Source: Georgenia muralis
GTDB lineage: Bacteria; Actinomycetota; Actinomycetes; Actinomycetales; Actinomycetaceae
DNA: 64,000 nt
Direction of reading: 5' to 3'
NCBI RefSeq assembly: GCF_003814705.1
Contig: NZ_RKRA01000001.1
Span: 2,480,001-2,544,000 of the forward strand
Shown here: one piece after another, positions 25,563 through 35,357 of the stretch
Numbering within the stretch: the stretch's first letter is position 1
How the letters are laid out: each line of letters starts with the position of its first letter
Translations under genes and position numbers: made by a program
The notes under the pieces: model-generated
The model's database searches: none
What the model saw: only the letters and a program-made list of their open reading frames with translations
What the model was told of the DNA's origin: nothing

Positions 25563-26189
25563 ATGCACGTGAGCGAGCAGATGCCGCAGGCGAGGACCGA
25601 GGGCGCCGGCATGGGCCTGAACGACAACATCTACAACCGGCTCCTCAAGGAGCGCATCATCTGGCTGGGCTCGGAGGTGCGCGACGAGAACGCGAACGCC
25701 ATCTGCGCCCAGATGATGCTCCTGGCGGCGGAGGACCCCCAGAAGGACATCTTCCTCTACATCAACTCCCCGGGCGGCTCGATCACCGCGGGCATGGCGA
25801 TCTACGACACCATGCAGTTCGTCCAGCCCGACGTCGCGACGGTGGCGATGGGCATGGCGGCCTCGATGGGGCAGTTCCTGCTCTCGTCGGGCGCGAAGGG
25901 CAAGCGCTTCGCCACCCCGCACGCGCGGGTGATGATGCACCAGCCCTCCGGCGGCATCGGGGGCACCGCGACGGACATCCGCATCAACGCCGAGCTGATC
26001 CTGCACATGAAGCGGGTCCTCGCCGAGCTCACGGCCGAGCAGACGGGCAAGCCCGTCGAGCAGGTCAACGCCGACGCCGACCGCGACCGCTGGTTCACGG
26101 CGACCGAGGCCCTGGAGTACGGCTTCATCGACCACGTCGTCGAGCACTCCCACTCCGTGCCCGGCGGCGGCGGCACGGACGCCAAGTGA
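25563..26189 (+). CDS. clpP1: ATP-dependent Clp protease proteolytic subunit ClpP1
   Basis: 208 residues. Serine protease with Ser101 in [11 protein letters not shown], His in HARVMMHQP and Asp in the following helix. GAAGGAG ribosome binding site; the ATG at 25563 adds two codons before a possible GTG start. First of two paralogous ClpP genes 32 bp apart; in actinobacteria the two form a mixed ClpP1P2 tetradecamer fed by ClpX or ClpC. Confidence 0.96.
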   Translation: MHVSEQMPQARTEGAGMGLNDNIYNRLLKERIIWLGSEVRDENANAICAQMMLLAAEDPQKDIFLYINSPGGSITAGMAIYDTMQFVQPDVATVAMGMAASMGQFLLSSGAKGKRFATPHARVMMHQPSGGIGGTATDIRINAELILHMKRVLAELTAEQTGKPVEQVNADADRDRWFTATEALEYGFIDHVVEHSHSVPGGGGTDAK

Positions 26190-26221
26190 CGCCCCCCGAC
26201 CCGAGAACCCCAGGAGCAACC

Positions 26222-26902
26222 GTGACCAGCCCCTTCCTCGCCCAGGCCGGCATGATGCCGGCGTCCGCCGCCCCGGCCTCCCCGGGCGCGCGCTACGTCC
26301 TCCCGCAGTTCGAGGAGCGCACCGCCTACGGCTACAAGCGGCAGGACCCGTACACCAAGCTCTTCGAGGACCGCATCATCTTCCTCGGCGTGCAGGTCGA
26401 CGACGCCTCCGCGGACGACGTCATGGCGCAGCTGCTCGTCCTGGAGAGCCAGGACCCCGACGGCCTCATCACCATGTACATCAACTCCCCGGGCGGCTCC
26501 TTCACCGCGCTGACGGCGATCTACGACACCATGCAGTACATCAAGCCGCAGATCCAGACGGTGTGCCTGGGGCAGGCGGCCTCGGCCGCGGCGGTGCTGC
26601 TGGCCGCCGGCTCCCCGGGCAAGCGGCTCGCCCTGCCCAACGCCCGCGTGATGATCCACCAGCCGGCGATGGAGGGCGGCGGCTACGCCCAGGCCTCCGA
26701 CATCGAGATCCAGGCGAACGAGATCTTCCGGATGCGCGAGTGGCTCGAGGAGACCCTCGCCCACCACACCGGCACCCCGGTCGACCAGATCCGCAAGGAC
26801 ATCGAGCGCGACAAGATCCTCACCGCCGCTCAGGCGCGGGACTACGGGCTCGTCGACCAGGTGCTGGAGTCGCGCAAGGCGCCCCAGCTCACCGCGGGCT
26901 GA
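26222..26902 (+). CDS. clpP2: ATP-dependent Clp protease proteolytic subunit ClpP2
   Basis: 226 residues from GTG. N-terminal extension of about 30 residues before the core, of the kind processed on maturation. Catalytic Ser121 in GQAASAAAVLL, His in NARVMIHQP. Typical ClpP2 YTKLFEDRIIFLGVQVDD. Operon partner of clpP1. Confidence 0.96.
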   Translation: MTSPFLAQAGMMPASAAPASPGARYVLPQFEERTAYGYKRQDPYTKLFEDRIIFLGVQVDDASADDVMAQLLVLESQDPDGLITMYINSPGGSFTALTAIYDTMQYIKPQIQTVCLGQAASAAAVLLAAGSPGKRLALPNARVMIHQPAMEGGGYAQASDIEIQANEIFRMREWLEETLAHHTGTPVDQIRKDIERDKILTAAQARDYGLVDQVLESRKAPQLTAG

Positions 26903-26915
26903 GACCACAGCCGCC

Positions 26916-26953
26916 CGTCGGCGCCGTCCGCTCCCTGGCGGGCGGCGCCGACG
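26916..26953 (+). terminator. Terminator-like hairpin after clpP2
   Basis: CGTCGGCGCCG (26916-26926) pairs perfectly with CGGCGCCGACG (26943-26953). clpX follows 125 bp later and so probably has its own promoter. Confidence 0.7.
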
Positions 26954-27078
26954 TCGTGGTGAGGACCACCACCGGCGCGCCGCCCGCACGGGCAGGACAG
27001 CACCATGCCTCGTGGTGTGGAATGGTGGGGTGAGCGCCCGAGGGCGGCACGGACGAGACGAGAGAGGGGTGGAGCCCG

Positions 27079-28353
27079 GTGGTACGCACGGGTGAAGGCG
27101 CAGACCTGCTCAAGTGCTCGTTCTGTGGCAAGAGCCAGAAGCAGGTCAAGAAGCTCATCGCGGGACCCGGGGTCTACATCTGCGACGAGTGCATCGACCT
27201 GTGCAACGAGATCATCGACGAGGAGCTGGCCGAGGCCAGCGAGCTCGGGCTGGTGGACCTGCCCAAGCCCCGGGAGATCTACGACTTCCTCGAGGAGTAC
27301 ATCATCGGCCAGGACCGCGCCAAGCGGTCTCTCGCCGTCGCGGTGTACAACCACTACAAGCGTGTCCAGGCGCGTGAGGCCAGCAGCGACGACGACGGCG
27401 TCGAGATCGCCAAGTCGAACATCCTCCTCATCGGCCCCACCGGCACGGGCAAGACCTATCTCGCCCAGACGCTGGCGAAGATGCTCAACGTCCCGTTCGC
27501 GATCGCCGACGCCACGGCGCTGACCGAGGCCGGGTACGTGGGCGAGGACGTGGAGAACATCCTCCTCAAGCTCATCCAGGCCGCCGACTTCGACGTCAAG
27601 AAGGCCGAGAAGGGCATCATCTACATCGACGAGATCGACAAGATCGCCCGCAAGAGCGAGAACCCGTCGATCACGCGCGATGTCTCGGGCGAGGGCGTCC
27701 AGCAGGCGCTGCTGAAGATCATCGAGGGCACCCAGGCCTCGGTGCCGCCGCAGGGCGGGCGCAAGCACCCGCACCAGGAGTTCCTCCAGATCGACACGAC
27801 GAACGTGCTGTTCATCGTCGCCGGGGCCTTCGCGGGCCTGGAGGAGATCATCTCCTCGCGCGTCGGGCGGCGCGGCATCGGCTTCGGCGCCCCGCTGCGC
27901 TCCGCCGACCAGGACGTCGACCTCTTCGGCGAGGCCCGGCCCGAGGACCTGCACAAGTTCGGGCTCATTCCCGAGTTCGTGGGCCGCCTGCCGATCGTGG
28001 CCACGGTGAGCAAGCTCGACCAGGACGCGCTCGTGCGCATCCTCACCGAGCCGCGCAACGCCCTCGTCAAGCAGTACCAGCGGATGTTCGAGATCGACGG
28101 CGTCGAGCTGGAGTTCACCGACGACGCCCTCGACGCCATCGCCGAGCAGGCGCTGCTGCGCGGCACCGGTGCGCGCGGGCTGCGGGCCATCATGGAGGAG
28201 GTCCTGCGCGAGGTGATGTTCGAGGTGCCCTCGCGCGACGACGTCGCCCGCGTGGTGATCAACCGCGAGGTCGTTCTCGAGAACGTCAACCCCACGCTCG
28301 TGCCGCGTGAGACCGCGGCCAAGCGGCGGCCCCCGCGGGAGAAGTCCGCCTGA
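27079..28353 (+). CDS. clpX: ATP-dependent Clp protease ATP-binding subunit ClpX
   Basis: 424 residues from GTG. N-terminal zinc-binding domain with CSFCGKSQ and CDECIDLC (residues 13-40), AAA+ Walker A GPTGTGKT (about 119-126), Walker [11 protein letters not shown] (about 180-189) and sensor 2 GARGLRA near residue 370. Unfolds substrates and feeds them to ClpP1P2. Confidence 0.97.
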   Translation: MVRTGEGADLLKCSFCGKSQKQVKKLIAGPGVYICDECIDLCNEIIDEELAEASELGLVDLPKPREIYDFLEEYIIGQDRAKRSLAVAVYNHYKRVQAREASSDDDGVEIAKSNILLIGPTGTGKTYLAQTLAKMLNVPFAIADATALTEAGYVGEDVENILLKLIQAADFDVKKAEKGIIYIDEIDKIARKSENPSITRDVSGEGVQQALLKIIEGTQASVPPQGGRKHPHQEFLQIDTTNVLFIVAGAFAGLEEIISSRVGRRGIGFGAPLRSADQDVDLFGEARPEDLHKFGLIPEFVGRLPIVATVSKLDQDALVRILTEPRNALVKQYQRMFEIDGVELEFTDDALDAIAEQALLRGTGARGLRAIMEEVLREVMFEVPSRDDVARVVINREVVLENVNPTLVPRETAAKRRPPREKSA

Positions 28354-28374
28354 CCTGACGACCTCCCGTCCTCC

Positions 28375-28406
28375 GACGCGGCCGGCCCTCCGGGGCCGGC
28401 CGCGTC
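28375..28406 (+). terminator. Terminator of clpX
   Basis: Perfect 14-bp stem GACGCGGCCGGCCC with TCCG loop. The following 179 bp up to the next start contain no recognised feature. Confidence 0.88.
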
Positions 28407-28585
28407 GCCCGTCCGGTGGCCGTGATCCATCGCCGCGGGCGAGGGCCCGCTGCCCCGGGTCCCCGCGCGCAGACGGGGCATCACGCCGAGCGCCGACCGG
28501 CCGGTGAGCGGGCCCCCAACCCTGGCACCGCGCGGCCGGAAGGGGCAGAGTGGGGGCATCAGTTCCCGACACAGTGAGGTGCCCG

Positions 28586-29788
28586 ATGCGACTCGACCTT
28601 CTCACCGCAGACCTGCCCACCGACGTCCCGTTCGCGACCGTGGTGATGGACGCGACGCGGGAGAGCGAGACGGGTGACCAGGCCGTGCTGACGCGGTGGA
28701 AGGACCTGCGGCGCAGCCTCGAGGAACAGGGTGCCGACGTCGCCACCCTCGACGAGATCGGTGAGCGGGTGCGCACCATCAGCAAGGCGGCCGGCCAGCA
28801 CGGTCGGGTTCTCGTCGCCGCCCGCGGGCAGATCCTCCTCGACTGCGCCCTCCACGAGCCCCCCGCCACCGACGAGGCCGTCTGGGACCACGGCGCGAGC
28901 GCCTTCGCCCTCGCCCGGGTCGCCGACGAGCACGTGCGCTACCTCATCGCCTCGGTGGACCGCTCGGGCATGGACCTCATCCTCCGCGAGTCGGCGACGG
29001 CGACCGAGGCCGGCGGGGACGCCGAGTCCTTCGAGGGTGGTCACGACGAGCTGAGCAAGACCAACACCGGCGGGCGCTCGCAGCGCCGTTACGAGTCCCG
29101 GGCGGAGGACTCGTGGGAGCGCAACGCCGAGGCGGTCGCCGCCGAGCTCGACCGGGTCGTCGCCGAGCGCCGGCCGGAGCTGGTGCTCCTCACCGGTGAC
29201 GTGCGCGCCCGTGCCCTCGTCCTGGACGCGGTCGGGCGCACCACCCGCGCGCACGTCGTCACCGTCGAGGGCGGCTCACGCTCCGAGGGGGCCAAGCCCG
29301 AGACGTTCAACGCCCACGTGGCCGAGGCGGTGGAGGCCTTCCGCCTGCGCCGGCGGGAGAAGGTGCTCGACCGCTTCCGCGAGGTGCACGGGCAGGACGG
29401 GGCCGCGATCACCGGCCGGGAGGGCATCCTGGACGTCCTGCGCCGCGGCCAGGTGGCCGAGCTCGTCGTCACCGAGGCCGTGGCGGGGCCGCCGTCCTCG
29501 CTCGCCGGCAAGAAGCTGTGGGTGGGGGACTCCGCGCTGGCCATCGGCGTGAGCCGCTCCGACGTCGAGGACCTCGGCGCCACCGCCCCCCACCAGATGC
29601 GGGCCGACCTTGCGATCGGCCGCGCGGCCCTGGCCCAGGGGGCCGGCATCACGGTCGTGGACGAGAACGCCGTGTCCCTCCACGACGGCGTCGGGGCGCT
29701 CCTGCGCTGGAACGACGCCGCCACCCCCAACGACCACGTCTTCAGCCAGAGCGCCGACCCCCACCGTGAGGCGCGCGTGCGCCGCTGA
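28586..29788 (+). CDS. Bacterial eRF1/Vms1-type release-factor homologue (Rv2629-like, baeRF2 family)
   Basis: 400 residues. It resembles mycobacterial Rv2629, placed by Burroughs and Aravind among bacterial archaeo-eukaryotic release factor homologues, which are predicted ribosome-rescue peptidyl-tRNA hydrolases. The central loop [11 protein letters not shown] (about residues 159-169) corresponds to the catalytic GGxxS/GGxxQ region of eRF1/Vms1. A C-terminal pelota/L7Ae-like domain follows (about 245-385). It lies directly after the Clp protease genes, a suggestive neighbourhood for handling stalled nascent chains, although terminators separate them. Confidence 0.8.
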   Translation: MRLDLLTADLPTDVPFATVVMDATRESETGDQAVLTRWKDLRRSLEEQGADVATLDEIGERVRTISKAAGQHGRVLVAARGQILLDCALHEPPATDEAVWDHGASAFALARVADEHVRYLIASVDRSGMDLILRESATATEAGGDAESFEGGHDELSKTNTGGRSQRRYESRAEDSWERNAEAVAAELDRVVAERRPELVLLTGDVRARALVLDAVGRTTRAHVVTVEGGSRSEGAKPETFNAHVAEAVEAFRLRRREKVLDRFREVHGQDGAAITGREGILDVLRRGQVAELVVTEAVAGPPSSLAGKKLWVGDSALAIGVSRSDVEDLGATAPHQMRADLAIGRAALAQGAGITVVDENAVSLHDGVGALLRWNDAATPNDHVFSQSADPHREARVRR

Positions 29789-29801
29789 GGCGCCCACCCG
29801 A

Positions 29802-29836
29802 TCACCGGGGCGGCCGCCGCGGCGGCCGCCCGGTGA
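29802..29836. terminator. Large GC hairpin after the release-factor homologue
   Basis: TCACCG...CGGCCGCC pairs with GGCGGCCG...CGGTGA with a small bulge, 14 bp beyond the stop codon. Confidence 0.75.
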
Positions 29837-29837
29837 C

Positions 29838-30062
29838 CGCCGGCGGCGTGGGCGGCGAGACGCCCGCGGATCGTCTCGTGGCAGCCGCCGCAGCCGGTGC
29901 CGGCCCGGGTCGCGCGGCCCACCTCGGCGACGGTGGCGCAGCCGCCGGCGACGGCGTCGTCGATGCTGCCCAGCGTCACGCCCGAGCACCGGCAGACCGT
30001 GGCCGAGGGGCTCGCCGGCGCCGGGGCCGCCTCGCCGGCGGCGTCGAGTCGGAACGAGCTCG
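29838..30062 (-). pseudogene. Remnant with a BFD-like [2Fe-2S] domain (NirB-type)
   Basis: On the minus strand the translation contains TVCRCSGVTLGSIDDAVAGG and ATRAGTGCGGCHETIRGRL. The C-x-C...C-x2-C spacing and sequence match the bacterioferritin-associated-ferredoxin-like domain found in assimilatory nitrite reductase NirB and in small stand-alone ferredoxins. The frame then runs without a stop through a terminator hairpin and antisense to the release-factor homologue, so no natural C-terminus exists. Most likely a decayed fragment; a functional small ferredoxin cannot be excluded. Confidence 0.45.
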
Positions 30063-30290
30063 TGCGGTCCGCCGGGAGAGATCGTCCCCGCGCTCGCACC
30101 GGGGTACTTCCCCGACCTGGCGGCCGCGTGCGGCGCGGACCTCGTCAGCGACCCGCTGCTGCTGCCGGGCGAGGCCCCCGCCGAGCTGGTCGACGTCGTC
30201 CTCGTCCGCTACGCCGCGCCGGCCCGACCTCCGTCGCCGGCCCGACCTCCGTCGCCGGCCCGACCTCAATCGCCGGCCGTCCGCCGCTGA
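30063..30290 (+). pseudogene. C-terminal fragment resembling a sirohydrochlorin chelatase (CbiX/SirB)
   Basis: The plus-strand frame reads IVPALAPGYFPDLAAACGAD then DLVSDPLLLPGE and ELVDVVLVRYAAP, resembling the C-terminus of CbiX-like chelatases. It has no start codon or N-terminal half. It abuts, in opposite orientation, the NirB-like fragment; siroheme is the NirB cofactor, so both may derive from one lost nitrite-assimilation locus. The end of the frame carries three 6-residue repeats (PARPPS) from an 18-bp tandem repeat. Confidence 0.4.
30221..30274. repeat. Three 18-bp tandem repeats
   Basis: GGCCCGACCTCCGTCGCC three times, the last with CAA for CCG, ending 16 bp before a stop codon; in frame they encode repeats of six residues. 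Confidence 0.85.
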
Positions 30291-30336
30291 CCGGGCGGCC
30301 CGGCACCGCCGGGAAGCCGCCCGTAGGATCGCCACC

Positions 30337-30714
30337 ATGACGCGACCCGGGATCCACGCCAGCCCCGAGCCCGACGAGGTGCCGGCCGAGCTGCGGGCCG
30401 CCCGCGGCACGATCGACAACATCGACGCCGCCCTCGTGCACCTGCTCGCCGAGCGGTTCCGGTGCACCCAGCAGGTCGGGGTGCTCAAGGCCAGGCTGAG
30501 CCTGCCGCCGTCGGACCCGGCCCGCGAGCAGCGTCAGGTCGCCCGCCTGCGGGCGCTCGCGGAGGAGGCCGGCCTCGACCCGGTGTTCGCCGAGAAGTTC
30601 CTCGCGTTCATCGTCGAGGAGGTCATCCGCCACCACACGGTCATCGCCGACACGATCGCCACCGGCGGTGACGTCGCCGGAGCCGTGCCGGGCAGCGTTG
30701 GCCCCGGCGCCTGA
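30337..30714 (+). CDS. Chorismate mutase (AroQ class)
   Basis: 125 residues. Converts chorismate to prephenate for Phe/Tyr synthesis. All-helical AroQ features: RGTIDNIDAALVHLLAERF (about 28-46) with the conserved Arg, the Lys in QQVGVLKA (about residue 55) and FIVEEVIRHH near residue 95. No signal peptide, so a cytosolic form; the actinobacterial type that pairs with DAHP synthase. Confidence 0.9.
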   Translation: MTRPGIHASPEPDEVPAELRAARGTIDNIDAALVHLLAERFRCTQQVGVLKARLSLPPSDPAREQRQVARLRALAEEAGLDPVFAEKFLAFIVEEVIRHHTVIADTIATGGDVAGAVPGSVGPGA

Positions 30715-30731
30715 GCAGGTCGGGCGCCTGA

Positions 30732-30763
30732 GCCGCCCGTAACCCTGGCCGCCCGTAACCCTG
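30732..30763. repeat. Two 16-bp tandem repeats between converging genes
   Basis: GCCGCCCGTAACCCTG twice, perfect, in the 61-bp gap between chorismate mutase and the acyl-CoA ligase. A GGCGCCTGAGC duplication spanning the chorismate mutase stop precedes it. Confidence 0.8.
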
Positions 30764-30775
30764 ACCGCCCGGGCG

Positions 30776-32557
30776 TCAGTACAGCGCGTCGATCTCGGCG
30801 GCGAAGTCGCGGGCGACCTCGCCCCGGCGGACCTTCATCGACGGCGTGAGGTAGCCGTTGGCCTCGGTGAAGTCCGTGGTGAGGACGCGGATCTTGCGGA
30901 TGGACTCCGCGCGGGAGACCGCCTCATTCGCCCGGGTCACGGCCCGGTCCAGCGCCGCGAGGACGTCGGGGTGGGTCGCCGCCTCCTCCACGCTCAGCGC
31001 GGGCAGTCCGTGGTTGGCCAGCCAGCCGGGCAGCAGGTCCGCGTCGAGGGTGACCAGCGCGCCGATGAAGGGCCGGGCGTCGCCGACGACGACCACCTGG
31101 GAGACGAGCGGGTGGCCGCGGAGGCGGTCCTCGAGGACGGCCGGGGCGACGTTCTTGCCGCCGGCGGTGACGATGATCTCCTTCTGCCGACCGGTGATGG
31201 TGAGGAAGCCGTCGTCGTCGATCGCGCCCAGGTCGCCGGTGAGGAACCAGCCGTCCCGGAACGCGGCCGCGGTGGCGCCGGTGTCCCCGTGGTAGCCGCG
31301 GAAGACGTGCGGACCCTTGACCATGACCTGCCCGTCGTCGTCGACGGCGAGCGTGGTGCCCGGGTAGGCCGGACCCACCGTCCCGATCTTGACCTGGCCC
31401 GGCCGGTTGACCGCAGTGGGGGCCCCGGTCTCGGTCATGCCGTAGCCCTCGAGGACGACCACCCCGATGCCGCGGTAGAAGTGGCCGAGGCGCTCGCCGA
31501 GCGGCGCGCCGCCGGAGACGGCGTAGACGAGGTCGCCGCCCATCGCGGCCCGGATCTTGCCGTGGACGAGCCGTCCGGCCGCCGCGTGCTGGGCCCGCAG
31601 CGCCGGCGAGGGCCCGGCGTCGGTGTCCAGCGCCCTCGAGTACTCGATGGCGACCTTCGCGCCCCACCGGAAGATGCGCTGCTTGGCGCCCGAGCCGGCC
31701 CGGGCGTCGGCGGAGTTGTAGACCTTCTCGAACACGCGCGGGACGGCGAGGAGGAAGGTGGGACGGAAGGCGCCCAGGTCGGCCACGAGGTTCTTGGCGT
31801 CGGGCACGTGGGCCATGACGGCGCCGGAGTACACGCAGAGCACCTGGACGAACCGGGCGAAGACGTGCGCCAGCGGCATGAAGACCAGCGTGCGCTTGTC
31901 TGCGCCCGTCACCACCTTGCTCAGGTCGGGGTCACGGGCGCCGTCGACGACGAGCGCGACGAGGTTGCCGTGGGTGAGCTCGACGCCCTTGGGGCGCCCG
32001 GTGGTGCCGGAGGTGTAGATGATCGTGGCGAGGGCCGCGCCGTCGGTGGCCTCGGTGCGCCGGACGACCTCCTCGTCGGGGACGTCGGCGCCGGCGGCGG
32101 CCACCTGGCTCAGCGCGAAGTCGTCGATGACGCGGACCTCGGGCCCCGCCGGCACGAGCGCCGCCTGCGCCCGGGTCTCGGTGAAGACCAGCCGCACGCC
32201 GGCGTCGGAGACGATCCACTCCACCTGGCTCGCCGAGGACGTCTCGTAGATCGGTACCGGGACGGCGCCGGCCGACCAGGCGGCGAAGTCGAGCACGGAC
32301 CACTCGTAGCTCGTCCGGCTCATGATGGCCACGCGGTCGCCCGGCTCGACACCGAGCGCGACCAGGCCCTTGGCGACGGCGCGCACCTCGTCGGCGAACA
32401 CCCGGGTGGTGACGGGCACGAACTCCGAGCCGAGGGCGCTCTGGCGCTCGAAGATCGTGCTCTCGGGCGTCGCGGCCAGGCGGTCGCGCAGGATCTTGGG
32501 GATCGACATCTCCGGGGTGGACAGGCCGGAGCCGGGTGTGGCTGTCTGCGTGATCAC
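30776..32557 (-). CDS. Long-chain fatty acyl-CoA synthetase (AMP-forming, FadD15-like)
   Basis: 593 residues from GTG. Adenylate-forming fold: P-loop TIIYTSGTTGRPKGVEL (about 183-199), the A5 region GYGMTETGAPT (about 374-384) and the A8 hinge TGRQKEIIVTAGGKNVAP (about 461-478). Activates fatty acids with ATP and CoA at the membrane. Follows valS on the same strand with a 58-bp gap; the two may be cotranscribed. Confidence 0.93.
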   Translation of the reverse strand: MITQTATPGSGLSTPEMSIPKILRDRLAATPESTIFERQSALGSEFVPVTTRVFADEVRAVAKGLVALGVEPGDRVAIMSRTSYEWSVLDFAAWSAGAVPVPIYETSSASQVEWIVSDAGVRLVFTETRAQAALVPAGPEVRVIDDFALSQVAAAGADVPDEEVVRRTEATDGAALATIIYTSGTTGRPKGVELTHGNLVALVVDGARDPDLSKVVTGADKRTLVFMPLAHVFARFVQVLCVYSGAVMAHVPDAKNLVADLGAFRPTFLLAVPRVFEKVYNSADARAGSGAKQRIFRWGAKVAIEYSRALDTDAGPSPALRAQHAAAGRLVHGKIRAAMGGDLVYAVSGGAPLGERLGHFYRGIGVVVLEGYGMTETGAPTAVNRPGQVKIGTVGPAYPGTTLAVDDDGQVMVKGPHVFRGYHGDTGATAAAFRDGWFLTGDLGAIDDDGFLTITGRQKEIIVTAGGKNVAPAVLEDRLRGHPLVSQVVVVGDARPFIGALVTLDADLLPGWLANHGLPALSVEEAATHPDVLAALDRAVTRANEAVSRAESIRKIRVLTTDFTEANGYLTPSMKVRRGEVARDFAAEIDALY

Positions 32558-32615
32558 GTGCTGCGGGTCTCCTGCGGGTCGTATCGGTCGAGCGGTCGTG
32601 GCGCTGCCGGCGCGG

Positions 32616-35282
32616 TCAGCGGCGCTGCTCCGGCTCGTCGAGCTCGTGCTCGGTCACGACCGCCTCGCCGTCGCCGGAGCCGAGGATCTCCAGGTCCCCG
32701 CGCACCCGCCCGGCGGCCCGCAGGTCCGTCAGGGCCTGCTGGACGGCGTCCACCTGGGCGGCGGGCAGGGCCAGGCGGACCCGGGCGAACGTGGTGCGCT
32801 GGGAGACCTTCGCCTCGGACTTGACCTTGCGCAGGGCCGCGAGGGCCTGCCCGGTGGCGGCGATGAGCGCGGGGTCGCCGTCGGCCGCCGCGGCGCGCAA
32901 CGGGCCGGCGTCCGGCCAGGCGGCGCGGTGGACCGAGCCGGGCCGGTACCAGCGCCACACCTCCTCGGTGGCGAAGGGCAGCACCGGGGCGAACAGGCGC
33001 AGGAACGTGTCCACCGCGATCGCCAGGGCCGAGCGGGCGGAGGCGGCGTCGGCGGCGGGCAGGACGCCGTCACGGTTGTAGGCGCGGTCCTTGACCAGCT
33101 CGAGGTAGTCGTCGCAGAAGGTCCAGAAGTAGGTCTCGGAGACCTCCAGCGCCCGGGTGTGGTCGTAGGCCTCGAGAGCCGTGGTGGCCGTCTCGACGAC
33201 GTCGGCCAGCCCGGCGAGCATCGCCTTGTCGATGGGCGCAGTCACGGCCGCCGGGTCGAGGACGAGCGGGTCGTCCCCGGCCATGGTGAGCGCGAACTTG
33301 CTGGCGTTGAGGACCTTGATCGCCAGGCGGCGGCCGATCTTCATCTGGCCGACCTCGAAGGCGGCATCGGTACCCAGCCGGGCCGAGGCGGCCCAGTAGC
33401 GCACGGCGTCGGAGCCGTGCTCCTCGAGCAGGCCCATGGGGGTGACGACGTTGCCCTTCGACTTGGACATCTTCTTGCGGTCGGGGTCGAGGATCCACCC
33501 CGAGATCGCGGCGTGCCGCCACGGCAGCGCCCCGAACTCCAGGTGGGCGCGCACCACGGTGGAGAACAGCCAGGTGCGGATGATGTCCTGGCCCTGGGGG
33601 CGCAGGTCCATGGGGTAGACGCGGGCGAAGAGGTCCTCGTCGCGCAGCCACCCGCCGGCGATCTGCGGGGTGAGGGAGGACGTCGCCCAGGTGTCCATGA
33701 TGTCGACCTCGCCGACGAACCCGCCGACCGAGCCGCGCTGGTCCTCGGTGTAGCCCGGGGGGACGTCGATGCTGGGGTCGACCGGGAGCTGGGCGGCCTC
33801 GGGGGTCAGGACCCGGTCGTGGTCGACCTCGCCGTCGGCGCCCACGGCGTACCAGACGGGGATCGGGACGCCGAAGAACCGCTGCCGCGAGACCAGCCAG
33901 TCGCTGTTGAGCCCACCGACCCAGTTCTCGTAGCGCACGCGCATGAAGTCGGGGTGGAAGTCCAGCTCCCGCCCGCGGGCGAGGAGGTTCTCGCGCAGGT
34001 CCGTGCCGTCGGTGTCGGTGTGGGGGCGCCCGCCGTTGCGGATGTACCACTGGCGCGAGGTGACGATCTCGAGGGGCTTGTCGCCCTTCTCGTAGAAGTT
34101 GGTCTTGCGCTGGGTGGGGGCCGGCTCGCCGTCGAGGTCGCCGGAGTCGCGCAGGGCGTCGACGACGGCGGTGCGGGCGGAGAACGCGGTCTTCCCCGCC
34201 ATCTCGGCGTAGGCCTCCTGCCCGGCGGGGTCGGTGATCCACTCGGGGGTCTCGCGCAGGATCCGGCCGTCGCGCCCGAGGACCGGGCGGGTGGGCAGGT
34301 CCAGCTCGCGCCACCACTGCACGTCGGTGAGGTCGCCGAAGGTGCAGCACATGGCGATGCCGGCGCCCTTGTCCATCTCCGCGGCCGGGTGCGCCAGGAC
34401 GGGCAGCTCGACGCCGAAGACGGGGGAGGTGACGGTGGTGCCGAACAGCGGCTGGTACCGCTCGTCGTCGGGGTGGGCGATCAGCGCCACGCAGGCGGGC
34501 AGCAGCTCGGGCCGCGTCGTCTCGATGTGGACCTCGGTGCCGTCCGGGCGGTGGAACGCCACCTTGTGGAAGAAGCCCGGGTAGTCGCGCGCCTCGAGTT
34601 CGGCCTGGGCGACCGCGGTCTGGAAGGTGACGTCCCACAGGCCCGGGGCGGCGGCCTGGTAGGCCTCGCCGCGCTCGAGGTTGTGCAGGAACGCGGCCTG
34701 GGCCACGAGCCGGGCGTCGGCGCCGATCGTCTGGTAGTGCTGGCGCCAGTCGACGCTGAGGCCCAGGTGGCGCCACAGCGCCTCGAACTGCTGCTCGTCC
34801 TCGGCGGTGAGGCGCTCGCACAGCTCGACGAAGTTCTTCCGGCTCACCGGCACCTGGTCGGCGGCCCGCACGCTCTTGCCCTCCCCGCCCACGTGCGGGG
34901 GGACGAGGTCGGGGTCGTAGGGCAGGGAGGGGTCGCAGCGGACGCCGAAGTAGTTCTGGACGCGCCGCTCCGTGGGCAGGCCGTTGTCGTCCCAGCCCAT
35001 GGGGTAGAACACGGACTTGCCCCGCATGCGCTGGAAGCGGGCGACGACGTCGGTGTGGGTGTAGCTGAAGACGTGCCCGACGTGCAGGGAGCCCGAGACG
35101 GTCGGCGGCGGGGTGTCGATGGAGTACACCTGCTCGCGCGTGGCGGTGCGGTCGAAGGCGTAGGTCTGCTCGTGCTCCCACGCGGCGTTCCACCGGTCCT
35201 CGAGACCCTCGAGGCTGACCTTGTCCGGTGCCGACGGGGGCGGGAGGGTCTCGGCGTCGCGGGTGGTGGGCGTCTGGCTCAT
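32616..35282 (-). CDS. valS: Valyl-tRNA synthetase
   Basis: 888 residues. Class I signature HVGH in SGSLHVGHVFSYTHTD (about 65-80) and KMSKS in DRKKMSKSKGNV (about 604-615). An editing (CP1) domain lies between, and the anticodon-binding domain at the end. No T-box is visible in the 75 bp before the start. Start at 35282 gives MSQTPTT; a GTG 18 bp upstream is possible. Confidence 0.96.
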   Translation of the reverse strand: MSQTPTTRDAETLPPPSAPDKVSLEGLEDRWNAAWEHEQTYAFDRTATREQVYSIDTPPPTVSGSLHVGHVFSYTHTDVVARFQRMRGKSVFYPMGWDDNGLPTERRVQNYFGVRCDPSLPYDPDLVPPHVGGEGKSVRAADQVPVSRKNFVELCERLTAEDEQQFEALWRHLGLSVDWRQHYQTIGADARLVAQAAFLHNLERGEAYQAAAPGLWDVTFQTAVAQAELEARDYPGFFHKVAFHRPDGTEVHIETTRPELLPACVALIAHPDDERYQPLFGTTVTSPVFGVELPVLAHPAAEMDKGAGIAMCCTFGDLTDVQWWRELDLPTRPVLGRDGRILRETPEWITDPAGQEAYAEMAGKTAFSARTAVVDALRDSGDLDGEPAPTQRKTNFYEKGDKPLEIVTSRQWYIRNGGRPHTDTDGTDLRENLLARGRELDFHPDFMRVRYENWVGGLNSDWLVSRQRFFGVPIPVWYAVGADGEVDHDRVLTPEAAQLPVDPSIDVPPGYTEDQRGSVGGFVGEVDIMDTWATSSLTPQIAGGWLRDEDLFARVYPMDLRPQGQDIIRTWLFSTVVRAHLEFGALPWRHAAISGWILDPDRKKMSKSKGNVVTPMGLLEEHGSDAVRYWAASARLGTDAAFEVGQMKIGRRLAIKVLNASKFALTMAGDDPLVLDPAAVTAPIDKAMLAGLADVVETATTALEAYDHTRALEVSETYFWTFCDDYLELVKDRAYNRDGVLPAADAASARSALAIAVDTFLRLFAPVLPFATEEVWRWYRPGSVHRAAWPDAGPLRAAAADGDPALIAATGQALAALRKVKSEAKVSQRTTFARVRLALPAAQVDAVQQALTDLRAAGRVRGDLEILGSGDGEAVVTEHELDEPEQRR

Positions 35283-35357
35283 GGTCCCCGATTCTTCCAC
35301 GGCGCGGCGGCGCCCCTGGTCACGCCCCGGGCCGCCCGCCTCGGCGCCCGGCCGCCC

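Noticed and set aside
35283-35357. T-box leader expected before valS
   Set aside because: Only 75 bp of intergenic DNA and no T-box consensus or specifier loop.
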